This document shows, one piece after another, positions 1 to 13,666 of a DNA stretch of 64,000 nucleotides. Under the pieces are notes generated by a model. It had not been told where the DNA came from, made no database searches, and worked only from the letters and a program-made list of their open reading frames with translations. The number at the start of each line of letters is the position of its first letter. The first letter of the stretch is position 1. A program made the translations under genes and the position numbers. Origin of the DNA: Mugil cephalus (taxonomy: Eukaryota; Chordata; Actinopteri; Mugiliformes; Mugilidae); assembly GCF_022458985.1 (NCBI RefSeq), contig NC_061774.1, positions 19,748,697-19,812,696 of the forward strand, read 5' to 3'.

Positions 1-653
1 AACATATTTTTATGTGAATTAGGTCTAAAAAGTTTCACTAAAAAAAAAAAAAAAAGTGGGCTAAAAACTTTCCATGTTCTGTCTCTGGAGCATTACATAC
101 ACTGATGGATGTTTGACAAAAAAAAAAAAAAAAATGTTCAAATGTATAGCTGCGCTTGTGAAATTCCCAGAAACCTCAAAAGACCATATGGATGGAAACC
201 TAAAAAAAATAAAAAAATAAATAAATACAAAATGTTTCCACCTGTTTCTCAAGTTAAGCCGCTTTTGTCTGATAAAAAAAATGATAGCAGGAAATGCCAA
301 ACAGTGTGTCAGTGAAGAAATGCACATATGAAAAAGCTATATGTATTTATCTTTCATGACGTCTATATGTTAACTTCTTTTAGATGATATGATACCGATA
401 AAACCATAAAAAAAACATTATTATCTTAAGTTTCAATATTATTCTCTGAACAGTTAATTTACGTGACATTTCAATCGAACATCTGGATATTTTAAACGTC
501 GCGTCACGTTGAATAAATATCACATTAAATCATTTGAGCAAGAGAAAATGAGCAGTCCACATTTTTTAGGATTTTTAGAGATTTAAAGTTCAACAGATTT
601 AAAAGATTTAAGTGGAACATAAACACTACAGCCCTGAAGAAGAGGGTCGTTAA

Positions 654-654
<1 letters not shown>

Positions 655-688
<34 letters not shown>

Positions 689-706
689 TGTCTGTCTGTC
701 TGTCTG
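655..706. repeat. (TG)n followed by (TCTG)n microsatellite
   Basis: Sixteen TG units run into about five TCTG units. Confidence 0.95.
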
Positions 707-2092
707 GGTGGGTGAGGGGTCACTTCTCTGGATGCAGCAGAAGACACCAACCGGGGGTTAATGTTGTTTACTTTCTTTTGCAAGTGGCCATTGTATTCGC
801 TTCTACCCATCACATGACACCTGGTCACAGTCTCCTCATCAGGCCCGTCCTCGACCCTCCGCTCCTCTACCGTCACAAAGACACACACAATCATGCACTC
901 AGATGCACACAATGGGCCTCTTGTTAGCCCCAGCCCGTGTACAGGAAGCATCTTCTGCAGATTTGAGGGCCCAAACCGTGATGCTGGCATGGTCCCGCGT
1001 GTGCCCCTCAGCCTCCTCAATGCAGCCCATTGACGACAGCGCTCGTTTCCTCCAATTAACTGGCAGCGGCACCTCCCGTTATTAATCTAGGCAACACTGA
1101 GAGTCCACTCTGAAACCCGGAACAAAGTGAATCGGTTGCTTTCGCCGCCCTTTCGGGTGCTAAATCATGAATAATTGGTTCTTAATATGTCACTAACTGA
1201 AACCTGCTAGCTCTGTAACATGGGACTCTTGCTTTCTAAAACTTTTATAGAGCTTGTAATTGATGACAAGCCATAAAAAAAAAGCATGACAAGCCACTTA
1301 ACCACTGACTTTTGTCAATTGTTGTCATTATTTCTCAGAACAATTCTTTTTTTTTTTTTCTGACAGGCTTTCCAGACTTCAGATGCAGATCAGTCCAAAA
1401 GGACAAGGCATGAGATGCGCTGCTGATGAGAACCCGTCAAAAAGCGGAGACAGGAAGTCTGAAAGTTTGAGAAAATCTTACTCTTGTTTCAGACAAGCTG
1501 TCCAGCAGTGCTGTCTTTCTGAAATCGGTTCTCACATGGCATATCTGGGAACGTAAGTATTGGACAGGGAACCAAATTTGATGATATACTTGCGATATTC
1601 TAGACAGGAATATCTCCTGGGGCGTCAAGGCGTGCATACATGAGTAAATATTTTTCAGACAATGCTGCCTGAGTTAAAAAAAAAAAAGAAAAAAGAACGA
1701 GCCTTACATCTTCTCCTACATCTATGATGACAGTCATGATGCTCTATGGTGTCTTTAGACACATTTAGTCAGAGCGGAGGAAAGTAAAATATGAAGCAGA
1801 TGTCCAGCTGGATTTAGAGCCCCTGCCAAAACACCGCCACAACACCCATGTTGAAAGGCGAGAACATAAATTTTGACGGGATGTGGAGGCTGGCAGCCAA
1901 AGAGATTTCAGATTTTGAAAACAGAGCAGCATTTCCTTTCTACTGGCTTTGCAGACCTGGAATCCCATCGGGACGCTCTGAGACCAACATACAGATGCAT
2001 AACATGCTGCAATAGCGCCAGACATTTCTCAAGACCTGATGTTCAAAATCTGTTTGTGCAAATATGGCGTCTGGAAAGAATCTCAAGCTATT

Positions 2093-2094
<2 letters not shown>

Positions 2095-2126
<32 letters not shown>

Positions 2127-2134
2127 TGTGTGTG
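2095..2134. repeat. (TG)n microsatellite
   Basis: About 20 TG units with one TA interruption. Confidence 0.95.
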
Positions 2135-3244
2135 GACTCAAGTTAAAAAACAAGTTCATGTGTGCAGATGACCTTTTTCCTATCCTTTCCTTTAACCTAC
2201 TTTTTTATAGTAAAAAAAATAAATAAAAATCAGCCACTGTGAAATCTTTGCCCCACGTGCACACTTTACGCAGTGCTTATCTGACCAAATAAACAACCGA
2301 CATCTTTGTGTGCCCACTTACGCTGTCTGCCAGACGGTAATGGGATGCATGAGAGCTTCATTAGATATGGTGAGCCCTTCTGTTGCGTAAATGACCTAGA
2401 GGTTTGCATGTCCACACAAACGCACTGCAAACACACTCGAGGCACGCAAACGGTGGACAAATACTCAACATTCCTCGCCGGTGGCCACACACACGGACAC
2501 ACATTTACACACACACCGGGGTGGCCTGGTAGTCGGAGGCATCACGTTTCAACAGGTTTTAATGTATCTTTGTTTGCAAGTGTCTGCTGGAAATCTCCTT
2601 GAGCAAGACGTTTGTCCTCTCTCCATAGCCACGGTCGCTGCTTCAGTGCTGTGACATCCCCCGGTGGGCAGAGCACACGTCCACGTATATGATACGTGCT
2701 GTCAAGTGAGCTGAGATCTCAGTTTATCGATGGCCTAAAGCGCGGTACTGTGTGCGCAATCGGAACTTGAATTGATAGATTTCTGAAGAATGACGTTGGT
2801 GATTTTAGGTAATTTTGAATTACTGTGTTGATTTTCCGTGAATGAATATCATACACACAATGAATAATAGTTGAAGTTGAAATGTAACTAACGAATTGTG
2901 AAATCAGGAGCGGAATGAGGAAAAAAAAAAAAAAAACGGGATACAGCTTTCAGGCAGTGGGGTAAAAAAAGGAACCGAAAACCAGCGGGCCTGGGGGACA
3001 GGTGTCCAGACACAGTCAAGTGGAAAAATACAGAGAATGACCTAATTAATGTCCCGGTATTAATTAATAATTCATGAGTGTAAAACCCTTGTTGGACAAA
3101 GGTGATGGTGTGATGTATTAGAGATCAGATGTTTGAAGTAAAAACTGTCAAGAAAATAAATATATATTCATGTATGTACACACAATTGACCAATGAAGAC
3201 AATAATTGACAGAATGACAGTGATTGGCACAGTAGCAATAGGGG

Positions 3245-3455
3245 GCGGGGCCTACTGTGTACAGGAGGCTTAGATTGAAATAAATAAGAATAATATTTGA
3301 ACCTGTGTATTATTTGAATGACTTACTATTGACTGCCAAATGATAATAATAATAATAATATATATTTATAAATAGCACTAGTTTAATATAGAACACATAT
3401 AGTAGGTACGGGGTTCCTATTTAATCCCTCCATCAGTCCTTGGCCTGAAAAACGT
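3245..3455 (+). repeat. Dispersed repeat family, copy 1
   Basis: Shared words with the other copies: TTTGAACCTGTGTATT, AATGATAATAATAATA, TTTAATATAGAACACATA, AGTAGGTA, and the end block TCCATCAGTCCTTGGCCTGA. Confidence 0.7.
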
Positions 3456-5216
3456 TGTCTTTGACCGTCAATGCCAAGATGGCGACTGCTGGGCTCTTTG
3501 AATTTAGCTTGGAGTGAGATTTTTGGTCTTTTAAAGATAACATGTCATGATTAATTGTAATAAGCAACTATTTTAAATAATAATAACAATAATAAATTTA
3601 AGTGATGAAGTGATTACCAGATCACAGACTTCCACTTCCGACTCTTAGACGAGTGCGCATTTTCGAGCATTTGTGGAAGGCGTGGTCAGGACGCTCCCAT
3701 CCTTTCACCTGGCAACGACATATACTATTTCCTGATTGGCTTATTGGCCGCTGATATTTTCGGATTGGTTACTAAAGTCTGTGTGCGGCGAGTTGTCTCA
3801 TTTTTCGGCGTGACAAGTGTCACGTGTGGCGTGAGAGCGTGTGAACTCACTGAAATGCGTGTGTCTCGATTTGAGAGCCCTGTGACTGCTAACATCTTAG
3901 CTTCAAAACCTCGTCCTCTGTTTTTATATACATTCCATGGTCAAGTTCTTTAAATAATGATGAACACATTTATAGTATCTGTTTTAACCTGTTGAGAAAC
4001 TATAGGTGTAACTCGTGTTTGTTATTACCACACACGTATTAGACGTTTCTTTCTTGGATAAAGAAACCTATTTCTCTGATGCCTTTAAAACACTTTTATT
4101 TATGTGAGACAGTTGCTGCCCTTTGTGTTAGGCTCCTGGTTACAATTGCTTATCACAATTTCCTGTCTTCATTCTGACATTTGTTACTCTCCCAAAACTC
4201 GCAGCAGGAGACGGCGAGTGCATAAAAGCATTTTTATGCATCTTTTTCGTCGTTGTTGTTTTTGAGAAATATACCCACGATTCCTTTCCAGGAATGCAGG
4301 ATGTTATTTCAAAAATTTGAGACAAATTTAATCTATAAAATAAAGCCACGGCTCCTAATATCATTGGCAGCGCTTGGAAGTCATAGTTGTAGGCCTGTTT
4401 GGTAAAGTCATTAGCATTTCAGGAACGCTGAAGCGGGCCACGCTGGCGGGGTTTGATAGCAAAAATAACTATGAATTTCAGATGGTCAGAAATTCCAGGA
4501 GTCTTGAAAACCACACGCTTACCAAAAAAAGCAACAACAACAAAAAAGAAAACACGACGAGGGTTGATGGAAGAAGATGGATGCAGAGCGAAGGCCCCGG
4601 TGCAGCATTCTTTTCAGCCTCCTCCTGTTATTTTCCTAAGGAAGCGAAGAGAAAACGGAGGAGCCGTACGTAGCGGCACCACATCAATGGATTCATCGCA
4701 CACTGCGTCATTTGGGTTCACCGTGGTTGCAAGCTAAAGAGTAATATCTAAAGCACATGAGAATGTTTCAGCAGGGTTTGCAGTTTATATTTCTGTCCAG
4801 TTCTTCTTTCCCCAAGTCCTTTCTCACCATTTTTAGACTTTCACATCCTCTTGGTCAGCAACAGTTAACCCTTAGTCTTTTAGGATAAGAGACACATTAA
4901 AAAAAAAAACAAAACACTGCATTTATCTCTGTGCATCAATCCCTGCGGCTGTCGTTGCGTACGAGCGGTTTCCTGTGCAGGGCCTTAGCAGAGAGGAAGT
5001 AACCACCTATCCTGACTCTAACGCTAGCTTTCTGTTACTGTTTAATTGTTGCTACACAAGGAAAAGGGACCCTTTGCCCTGACACTAACAGTGCAAGCGT
5101 TGCTCCGGCAATAATAAGCCGGATGTGTGCAGCAGGTTTCCTAGTTGTTGATGTCAGCTGGAAGTCACTGTTCCTGTTCCCAGGGTAGAAGCGGCCAGGG
5201 TGGGTGGGGATTGATA

Positions 5217-5218
<2 letters not shown>

Positions 5219-5253
<35 letters not shown>
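5219..5253. repeat. (GT)n microsatellite
   Basis: Uninterrupted run of about 17 GT units. Confidence 0.95.
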
Positions 5254-5255
<2 letters not shown>

Positions 5256-8200
5256 TTTTCAAAGTGTGTGTCTTGAAGAGTTTATCATCGAGGTGAAAAC
5301 CTGTCAAACAAAATCAAAAATGTAATCCTTCACGCGATGTGAGGTCAGTTTCCCAATGCATCAGCCCCGTCGGTACCAGCCCTCCCCTCTCACACCAGCA
5401 TTAGTCAAACCTCAGCATATTTGAGTGAGGCTGTGGAAAATGTCAAAATATCGTTTTCTTTTGTTTTGAGCTCCTCTTTCCCATAACAGCCTTCGGGTAA
5501 CACCTCTCCTCGAGCGGTCGCTGTCACGTACACCCGGCGAAGCCAAGTCGTGCCGTCGGAGTCGCGCACATTAAAGCGCATACGTTGGGCCACCTATATG
5601 CTAACACACTGCAGAGCCCGGGGGACAGATCGCTCCCAGATGTGACTTTGCTTCACACCAACTAGAAGATCATTTCCACCCTTACTCAAATTATCCTGCA
5701 CTGTAGATTCCTAGTAAACATTTGCAGACGTCTCATCACTCATCATAGGGTCCAGGGTGTTCATTACAAACTGTTTAGGTCATGGTGTCAAGAAAATTGC
5801 TCTGTCTCTAAATATTTTCTCCAGCTTTACATATTCTTTAACTGTATTTTCCTTAATTGAAAGGGGGAGAGACAAAGATTGAAACTACCTCTTTTGCAGA
5901 ATTGGGTGCTTACATTAAAAAAAAGCTTGGTGCAGATGTTTTCTCCTTCAGAACCCTCCCCCCAACCCCCTTGTTCTTGTGCATGTAGCCAAGTTCTGTT
6001 ACACTGCAGAAACCGCAGGCTTTCTTTGGCATTTATTTTCAGCGTTATCTCAGGAGGCTCAGCTTTAAACAACCGACTGATTGCTCCATCCGTCTCTGAG
6101 TTCATCAGTTTGTTGTCGGGTTAAGGGCTGGACCTCATCATGAACCATCCTTTTGTTATACTGGGGTGTACACTACTGCGGTTACGCTTTGGGTGTCGAC
6201 TCCTGTGGGACCTCCCATGATGAACGGAGGATTTCTCTGCCCCTTTACCCCCTAGATATCCTAAAAAATAATAAAAGGAAATGTAAGATCTCACTGTATA
6301 TGTAGCACAAGATTATACACGCATGATATAAATCAAAGTGAGAGGCTAGATGCAGAAAAACCAACCCACACGACTGCAAAGGAAGTTGAAATTCATAAAT
6401 TCTCCGTCTACTTTTAATGCCAGAATTCCCTTGGCCACAAGATGCCGTCAGAGATTTTGGGGGTTTGCGTGTATGTTACGGCCTCAGCAGCTGCTAAATA
6501 GAGCAGGGCTACACTTACATCCGTGCTAATAGGGTAGAACGAATTGTTGTGGGCGCCTGTCATTCAGGAAGCGACGACCCCATTCATTTTTCACATAGAT
6601 GATGTTATTGGGATTACAGTTAGCCGGAGCATTCCAGCTCCTTGGATCAACATAAAAGCCTCACAACTGCACCATCAATCCGACTGATTAACAAGAGCGA
6701 AACAAAATGTTTGGACCTTTGTTTACGGTACCAGATCCAGCCACCGCGTGAAAGGTTTTATCACGCGAGCTGCTAACTGCAGATGAGAACCGGAGATTGC
6801 CTTGATGTACCAAAACCAGAAAAACCAGAAACACAACTGGGATCTTTAATCACTTTTTTATATATATATATAAATGCGTCAGGTTTGATGGAAATCAGGA
6901 GCTACAGTGTCACATTCTGTTAACTTAACAACAACAAAGCCTTTTGAATTCCCAGTCATACACATTCACAGCTGTGAGCGGCTCTGATTCTGGATAGTTA
7001 AATGATCGGTTCTTAATAGTAGAGACAGAACAGTGATGGCTTTATCCGAGCAAAATCTTGAACATTTTACTCCATAGTAACTGATTCCCCCACATGCGCT
7101 GAGGAGTTAAACCTTGCTCCTAAACACGTCTATCATGCCATCCTCTCAGGACAACGTTTCCCAGTATTGGGAGACTGGTAAGCCGTGGTGGTGATGGCAG
7201 TATGTATCACAGTGCTGTTGGACCATGGATGGCTGGCAGTTTACTATGTGAACTCTCTCCAGCGGAGAGGAAATCTAACAGAGTAGAGGAGCACGTACGG
7301 AACATGTGCAGACTTGACACATCGGCCCAGCTCATGCTGTGATGGATTGGAATTTAGGCCGTCCTGTGAGAACGGACGCACATGAGCTCTTTGCAGGCTA
7401 CAGCATCTGCGCTCGGCTGTTTGACTTCAGCGAGCATCCATCAAAAGCTAAACGAAGGTGGTGGTCAGTGTAGCCACTGAAAGCTCGAGTGTAGCCCGTC
7501 CTGACTCAGTGTGTAACGTATCACGTGCTATGTCAACTCAGCGGCGCCAATAATGGTCCTTTGTTTAAGCCACGAAGTAGCAAAAGAGATGAGGTGCTGA
7601 AGTGGCTGTGCATGTGCGCCCCGTCTGCACATTTCGAAAAACATTCTGGACGTTGTTACATGTTTCCAGACTACTATTTGGCCAAATGAGTTTCCAGTTT
7701 CCAGTGCCTCCACCCAAATGGACAAGCCCGGCCATTTCCTGCAGCTTTTTTTTTTTTAAACTGTCTGCTCATTTTGCAAAAAAAGAATTGCAAAGCAGGT
7801 ACACGGCGCTCTTCTGAAGAATTATTGCCTTTTCTTCCTTCCTTTCTTTTCTCTTGTAAGTAGTGATAGCACACTGCAAACCTGGATAATATGATGGAAC
7901 AAGCATTTTCCAGTAAAACAGCATTAATTCCTCTAGATTGGATCAACCTCTAAGCAATGATATTCAAACCATCATCCATATCATATTAAAACAGTTCCCA
8001 AAGACGTTTTCTTTAGAAAAAAAACAGACATGTCGTTGTGGAGAGAAGTACATTAAGTATCATAAAATATGATGCATATCTGATAGTTTTTTGTACATCT
8101 TCGCCTCCCCCCGCGGTGCTCCTTCCTGCGTCTCATCCCCTGTCACGAAGCGAGCAGCCAGAGCAGCAAGCTCTCCGCTCACGCAGGTCTATTGGACGGG

Positions 8201-9453
8201 AGGGAAGAATTTTTTAATATTTCCTCACTCACCAACCAGAAACATCTTGCTCTCTGTCAGACGAATGAGCTTACCTTGGTGAGATGGATAAGAGAGCGGA
8301 CCTTCAAGCCAAGCCATATGTCCGCCGAGATGAGCTGCAACGATGCTACGCTCAGCCTTACGGCAGATCACCATTGGAGGAAATCCTTGGACACCCACTT
8401 TTGCGGAAAGAGCTCGTGCGGGCCAATTCGAGCTGGCCGTGCCGTGCATCCTCGCTGCCAGCGAGGATTCGTGGAAGAGGCTTAGCTGAGACGGGAGAGT
8501 GCACTCTGGATGAGACTGTTCCACGTCAGAGCTGCTGTCAGATTTGCTCAAGAGACCGTGGATACAAAGTTTCATCAAGGAATGAAGTCAACTCGGTTCA
8601 GTGAGATTTGAGGAGCGGCTGTTTTCTCCCAATTTTGAGAGGCACCTGTATGAAATGATAGCACTAGTCATGGATATTTAGGGCTCGTTAGCTGAAGGCT
8701 TTGCTGGGACGTCAGAGACACACAGAAAAAAACCAGACGGCCGCAAAGTTGTGTGTGTTGCTGAGCATGATGGTGGATGAAGGAGGGGAGGGGTGCAAAA
8801 TGGTTCTCATTATTCTGTCTTGTCGGAATCTGTTGTTGTGTGTGCAGACCGTTCCACGGGACCACTGAGTAAACCAGCTTCGTTTTACAGATCCTGTTTT
8901 GGTGGGACAGGAAAAACGCAAACGTCTTAGATTTACTGCCAAAAGAAGGCATGGAACTAAACGCCGATTTCTGCTGTCAGCAGAACTGGAGCTACGGGGT
9001 CTCCGAATGATATATTATTATAACCGACACAAAGACAAAGGCCTTGATGTGATATGAGAAGGCTCCGGGTTAGCGGTGAAAGCACCCAGTGGCGCTGCAG
9101 TTTTTAGAAAACGAATGCTTTGTTCAAACCCACAGGTATTTGCTTTACCTTCTGGCCAAGGCCCCCAATTGTGGGAAGGTGCCAAAAATCTGATTCTGTG
9201 GGTGGAATTGGTGTATAAGTGCAGCTGTAATTCGATTTTAAGGATCTCTTAAAGGAGTTTAAGAGGTCAGGCTGGTGCTGGTCGAATGGCTTTTGTGCTT
9301 TGTCTGAAAAAAAGAGCATAGTGAGCCGAGATTAGATTTGTCACACTATGACTGGGGAGAAGCATGAATCGTGTCCCTGTGTGGTTTGCAGCAAAAAATA
9401 GCTCTGACGGGTAACTCTTTGAGTAAGAAATTAAGAGATAAAAATGTTCTGGA

Positions 9454-9455
<2 letters not shown>

Positions 9456-9492
<37 letters not shown>
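9456..9492. repeat. (GT)n microsatellite
   Basis: Uninterrupted run of about 18 GT units. Confidence 0.95.
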
Positions 9493-10383
9493 GGGGTGGC
9501 TTCTTTTTCTCCTTTTTTTTTAATTCTCTGAAAACTTAGAACAACACTGAGGGTTTGGGGGAGAGGAAGGGCGTTAGGAACAAAGAGTCACGCTGGAAGG
9601 GAAGACAACATCTGCTTGCCCCTTGAGCGGCGCAAAAAGAAACATCCAAGAAATATTTGTCAGGTTCCTCCCACTGGACATCAGCCTGAAGATGGAGCCA
9701 TGCCTTGCTCTGCGGACATGAAGTGGAATTAATGTCTGTTTTTCTCTCTCTTTTTTTTTTTTTTTTTGTTCAGCTCCTGTTCTTGGGTCCTCAATGGGAC
9801 TTTTTAGCTTGATCATTAGTGAGTGCTGACATGCAGGTTATCCTGCAAGTTCGAAGTCTGGTTGCTTCCTGTGGAGGAGGATGAAGGAAAAGAGTTCCAT
9901 TAACTGTGTGTCTCTGCCAAGACTAAAGAGCATCAAGGACAACAGCGTGTCCTTCCCTCTGTCTCTCAGACAAACACACACATTTGCGCGGCTTTCATTG
10001 TGAGGACATTCATCGACATTCCCTTGCCATTTACTGCAACCTTAAGTACTTAAATAAGAACCAAACCCTAACCCCAAACCTAATTATAATCTTAGCAATA
10101 AAGTCTCAATCCTCACACGGCTCATTTGAAAGAATGTGCCAAAGCGAAGACCGTCCAAAATGTCCTCAGTCCGGTGGTCCTCACAAGTACAAGTCCACAC
10201 GCGCACAGGTGCAAAGTAATGCAGTGCTGATTAGTGTGTATAATGGTGATAATGTCTGTTAATGGTTTAATAATGTGAGACTGTGCTAATGACAATAATG
10301 ATGCGCCAGAAATAGTCGCCTCCCAAAATAGAGCAGGGGATGGGTGTCATTAAACACGCTCCACAGAGAGGTCCTTTGTTTAG

Positions 10384-10423
10384 TGTGTGTGTGTATGTGC
10401 GTGTGTGTGGTGTGTGTGGTGTG
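10384..10423. repeat. Interrupted (GT)n tract
   Basis: GT units broken by ATGTGC and GGTGTG steps. The ORFs crossing it are artefacts. Confidence 0.85.
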
Positions 10424-11361
10424 AGAGATGTTTGTTCCTGTTTTGGTGCTGGTCTGTTGTCTCTGTTTACACATGCACCGTCAATGTGCGTACGAGAGAG
10501 GCTGTGTGCACAAGAGTGCAACCCACAAACCGTGACAATTTGATTCTATCATCACAACGTTTATTTTTTTTTTAAATGTCAAATCATTTAAGGATCCCCG
10601 GCGTCTGTGATAAGTCTCCTCTATTGTATTCTTGCAATGTGGAGATTGCAAACAGACCGTTTGACCGTGGATGTGCAGAGAGTGTGCACATGTACACGTA
10701 CACAAAACCTTGTTTGCGAGCAGATGGGGGGGAACTTTGCTTGATGTACTGAGCTGATACAGAATAACAACACACAATAAAAGATCATTTACACGTACAC
10801 GTGTTTATAAATGAAGCTGAACCCGAAGGCAGACGTGACTCCAAGTGCAACGTAGTCAACTTTTATAGGGGCAAAAGTCTTCTTCATTGACGCTGAGTGT
10901 GTTTCTATATTTTAAAGTGTTCATTTTGAGAGCCGGTCCTTTCAGAAATAGTTGATTCTAACTGTGATGCTACAGGTTCAGGTAGCTCATTGACCACTCT
11001 ATATTTCCTGAAGAATACCTAATAATGTAACAATAATAATAAAAACAAGCTGAATAAGGCAAATGTGTTCCAGTGTAAAATCTCACTCAACTGGTCAGAG
11101 GCAGCAGTATGGCCACCAGAATAAATCCCCTGGTTATTTCTACACTAGAGGAAACGGATGTGTCTGTGTGGACGCTGTGTTTTGAAGTGAGGTTCATTCA
11201 GGGAGAAGCTCGCTGGTACAATTCCCAGGACTCGAGTGCTATTACTCCTGGAAAGCCTCAAACTCCTTTTTTAAATTACAGCTCCATCTAGACCACATTT
11301 CTGCTGCCACAACCCAGGAATTTTCAGGAAAAGTTTACAGAAAAGTTCGTGCATGCGTTTG

Positions 11362-11438
11362 ATTTGCATCCTGGGAAGGATGTTCTTGCCTGTGATGTGA
11401 TTGGCTGCCCCTGCAGCCTCCCGGCTTGTGCTTATAAA
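11362..11438 (+). promoter_or_regulatory. ednrbb: Core promoter of ednrbb: octamer, inverted CCAAT and TATA boxes
   Basis: Three recognisable elements occur in order: a perfect octamer ATTTGCAT (11362-11369, a POU-factor site), an inverted CCAAT box ATTGG (11400-11404) and TATAAA (11433-11438). They precede a first exon with a good donor at the right distance. A TATA plus octamer arrangement suggests a tissue-restricted rather than housekeeping promoter; that is inference. Confidence 0.6.
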
Positions 11439-11461
11439 GCCCAGCGTTGTCAGTCGGCGGT

Positions 11462-11650
11462 GCAGAGCACAGTCGGAGCAAGGAGGCGAGTGGTCCTTAC
11501 GCGCAGCTGGATACACCGTAAATTTTCACTCCTGGGACTCGATATAGTGTCGTAAACTTACTCTAAAGGCACCGGGCCAGGCGGAGGGGCTCTGCTGGAA
11601 TATTGACCGGAAAACTTGTGCCCTTGACCACAACACAACTCAGCGGTCCA
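11462..11650 (+). other. ednrbb: Non-coding first exon of the endothelin receptor gene (predicted)
   Basis: A TATA box lies about 25-30 bases upstream of the predicted start, and the exon ends at a consensus donor (CCA|GTAAGT). It contains no ATG. The next acceptor in order is the CTTTCCCTGCAG before 16154, giving a 4.5-kb first intron and a 5' leader split over two exons, as in other endothelin receptor genes. The exact 5' end is inferred from the TATA spacing, not observed. Confidence 0.6.
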
Positions 11651-13596
11651 GTAAGTCCATTCAAGCTGGTTTTAAATTGATTACATGTTTAACATGTTTT
11701 TTTGTAGAAAAAAAATGCTCTGAAAGAACCACGACTTTAGTTTGTCTGACTCAACCCATCTAATATGTATACACCATGATTTTGTGTTTCTACAAACAGT
11801 CTGTGAATTCATAATAGTTTAGTTATTTATTAACTGGAGCCGTGCGCCTCCGTGGGTCGTGTCACGTTTGCGCTGATTGCAGTGTGGCTACTTTGAATGG
11901 TAAATGTGATTCGCGTTTTTTGGTCACACGGCGTTTAATTTCATATCGACCGCGTCTGAAACTCATTCGCACAATTGTCTCGGTGGATGTTTTCTAACTT
12001 ACTTAAAGCCGACGCCTTTGACTCTAAGGGCCCCGTGAGATGATCTCATCTCACGACAGCGCCAGTTCCGTGCCTTTACGCACATTAAAATGAAGCATCA
12101 CGACCTGTTATTTTGGATCTGTACCATTGACACAGTTCGCTTTTTCACTGGCCCCATGCAGCGCTATGAAGCCGCTTTAACATTTGGCACATGATAGATG
12201 TTGCTGCGCACACAATGCCATGTTTAAATCAAAAGAGTGGAAGTAAGTTCTGTCCTCGGGCTTTTTGTCCATTACGGATAGGATTTATTGGACCTTTTCA
12301 CGGCCGAATCCAATGAACTGCAGGCATCTGGCAGGATAACCAAACTTCACACGTTGATAATGAATCAGAAACAGGGCTGTAAACTTAAACTGTCACATCC
12401 GTGGATTCGGGCGCAGCGAAGCTTAAACATCTTTCGGCCATCATCACTCACGCGTCGTGCATTGTGATGCATATGCAGTGGTAATGGCATTCGTTGTAGA
12501 AGGAGATCCAAGTAGGAGGGACACATTAAGAGAAACATTAGGGATCAGGATTAGTGGCAGAGTTGTAAAGTTTTCATTTAATATGTGTGCTGCACGCAGT
12601 TTAATCCAATTCATTTTTTCTGATTTTATTTTACGCATTCACTGACTCTTGCTACTTATTTCGGTCTTCTCTAGAATTATGTTCCCTGATTGGTGTAAAC
12701 GTAATGCCAACAAATGATCAAGCCTGCTCTGCGAAATTTATAATGAAATTACCTCCTCTTAAAAAAAAAAACATCTGGGATGAAAATCACATGTTGTTGT
12801 TGTTGTTGTTTTTCCATCAAAATGAAAGGACCATTGTTGCGTGATGCATGGATAACTCTACGACTACGAAGATTTTTATTCCAGCCAATCAACATGGAGA
12901 AAATAAAACAAATCTAGTGGCGTTTGTTTCATAATTTGCTCTAAATGCAGTCTTTTATGTGAATTTGCTGAAACTTTCAATCACACTCTCACTATAGAGC
13001 TGCTTGTGAGGGTCCACCCTGGTCACGTCTTGTTGTTATCTCTGTCTTTTACTGCTTGTCCTGCCTTCGGGTCGCTCTCATGACTCCCGGCCTCTGGGTA
13101 CTGAACATCAGCTCTCACTCTTCCCCCCTTTTTCCTGTGCATTCCTTCTAATCTATATTGTTCTTCTCAGCAGCACAGTAGATAAACCTGTCCCTTCAGT
13201 CAACTAACCATGTTTCTTCCAGTGGTTTTTCCACCCCTTCTTCCTCCACTCTTGTTTCCCCACACATCTTCACGGTGTCCCCCTCAGTCTCACTCCGCCG
13301 GCTGCCAACTTTTTCCACCCCCTGCCGCCTTTCTAAGATGTGCGGCCAGCAGAGGAGATGGTTGCAGAAGTAAAATCTATTCGATTAAGGAGATCAGCCC
13401 AGTTAAAACGAAGCTTTCCAATTAAATCACACAGCTCTGCTCTAACATGGCCTAATGAGCTGCCATGTTGTACAACACAAAGGCAACATTCACATGATAA
13501 GAGAGGATATGGATGGAAGGTGGCCAAATCTTTCAGAAGTAATTTCTTGTGATATGTGTGTGAGTTCATCCATGTGATTATTTTTTTTTCTTTGCC

Positions 13597-13598
<2 letters not shown>

Positions 13599-13657
<59 letters not shown>

Positions 13658-13666
13658 GTGTGTGTG
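13599..13666. repeat. Long (TG)n microsatellite in ednrbb intron 1
   Basis: About 34 TG units with one CG step, the longest in the window. It creates false His/Thr- and Cys/Val-repeat ORFs on both strands. Confidence 0.95.

Larger units (their letters stand above)
1..11361. other. Upstream non-coding region
   Basis: No exon with a family match and matching splice sites was found on either strand. Contents seen are five (TG)n-type microsatellites, one dispersed repeat copy, several A- and T-runs, and repeat-free stretches such as about 6.40-6.72 kb that could be conserved enhancers. The many short ORFs, including those at 8.09-8.60 kb, have no recognisable product. Confidence 0.55.

Noticed and set aside
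583-1020. 145-codon ORF on the minus strand
   Set aside because: Its tail is the microsatellite at 655-706 and the remainder resembles no protein; no splice context.
8091-8604. Cluster of overlapping ORFs of 63-117 codons in a GC-richer patch
   Set aside because: Open on both strands, no recognisable domain, no flanking splice or promoter signals. Could be a non-coding element, but nothing supports a gene.
655-13666. Regularly repeated short sequences that might suggest a CRISPR array
   Set aside because: These are simple dinucleotide microsatellites without unique spacers, in a vertebrate genome.
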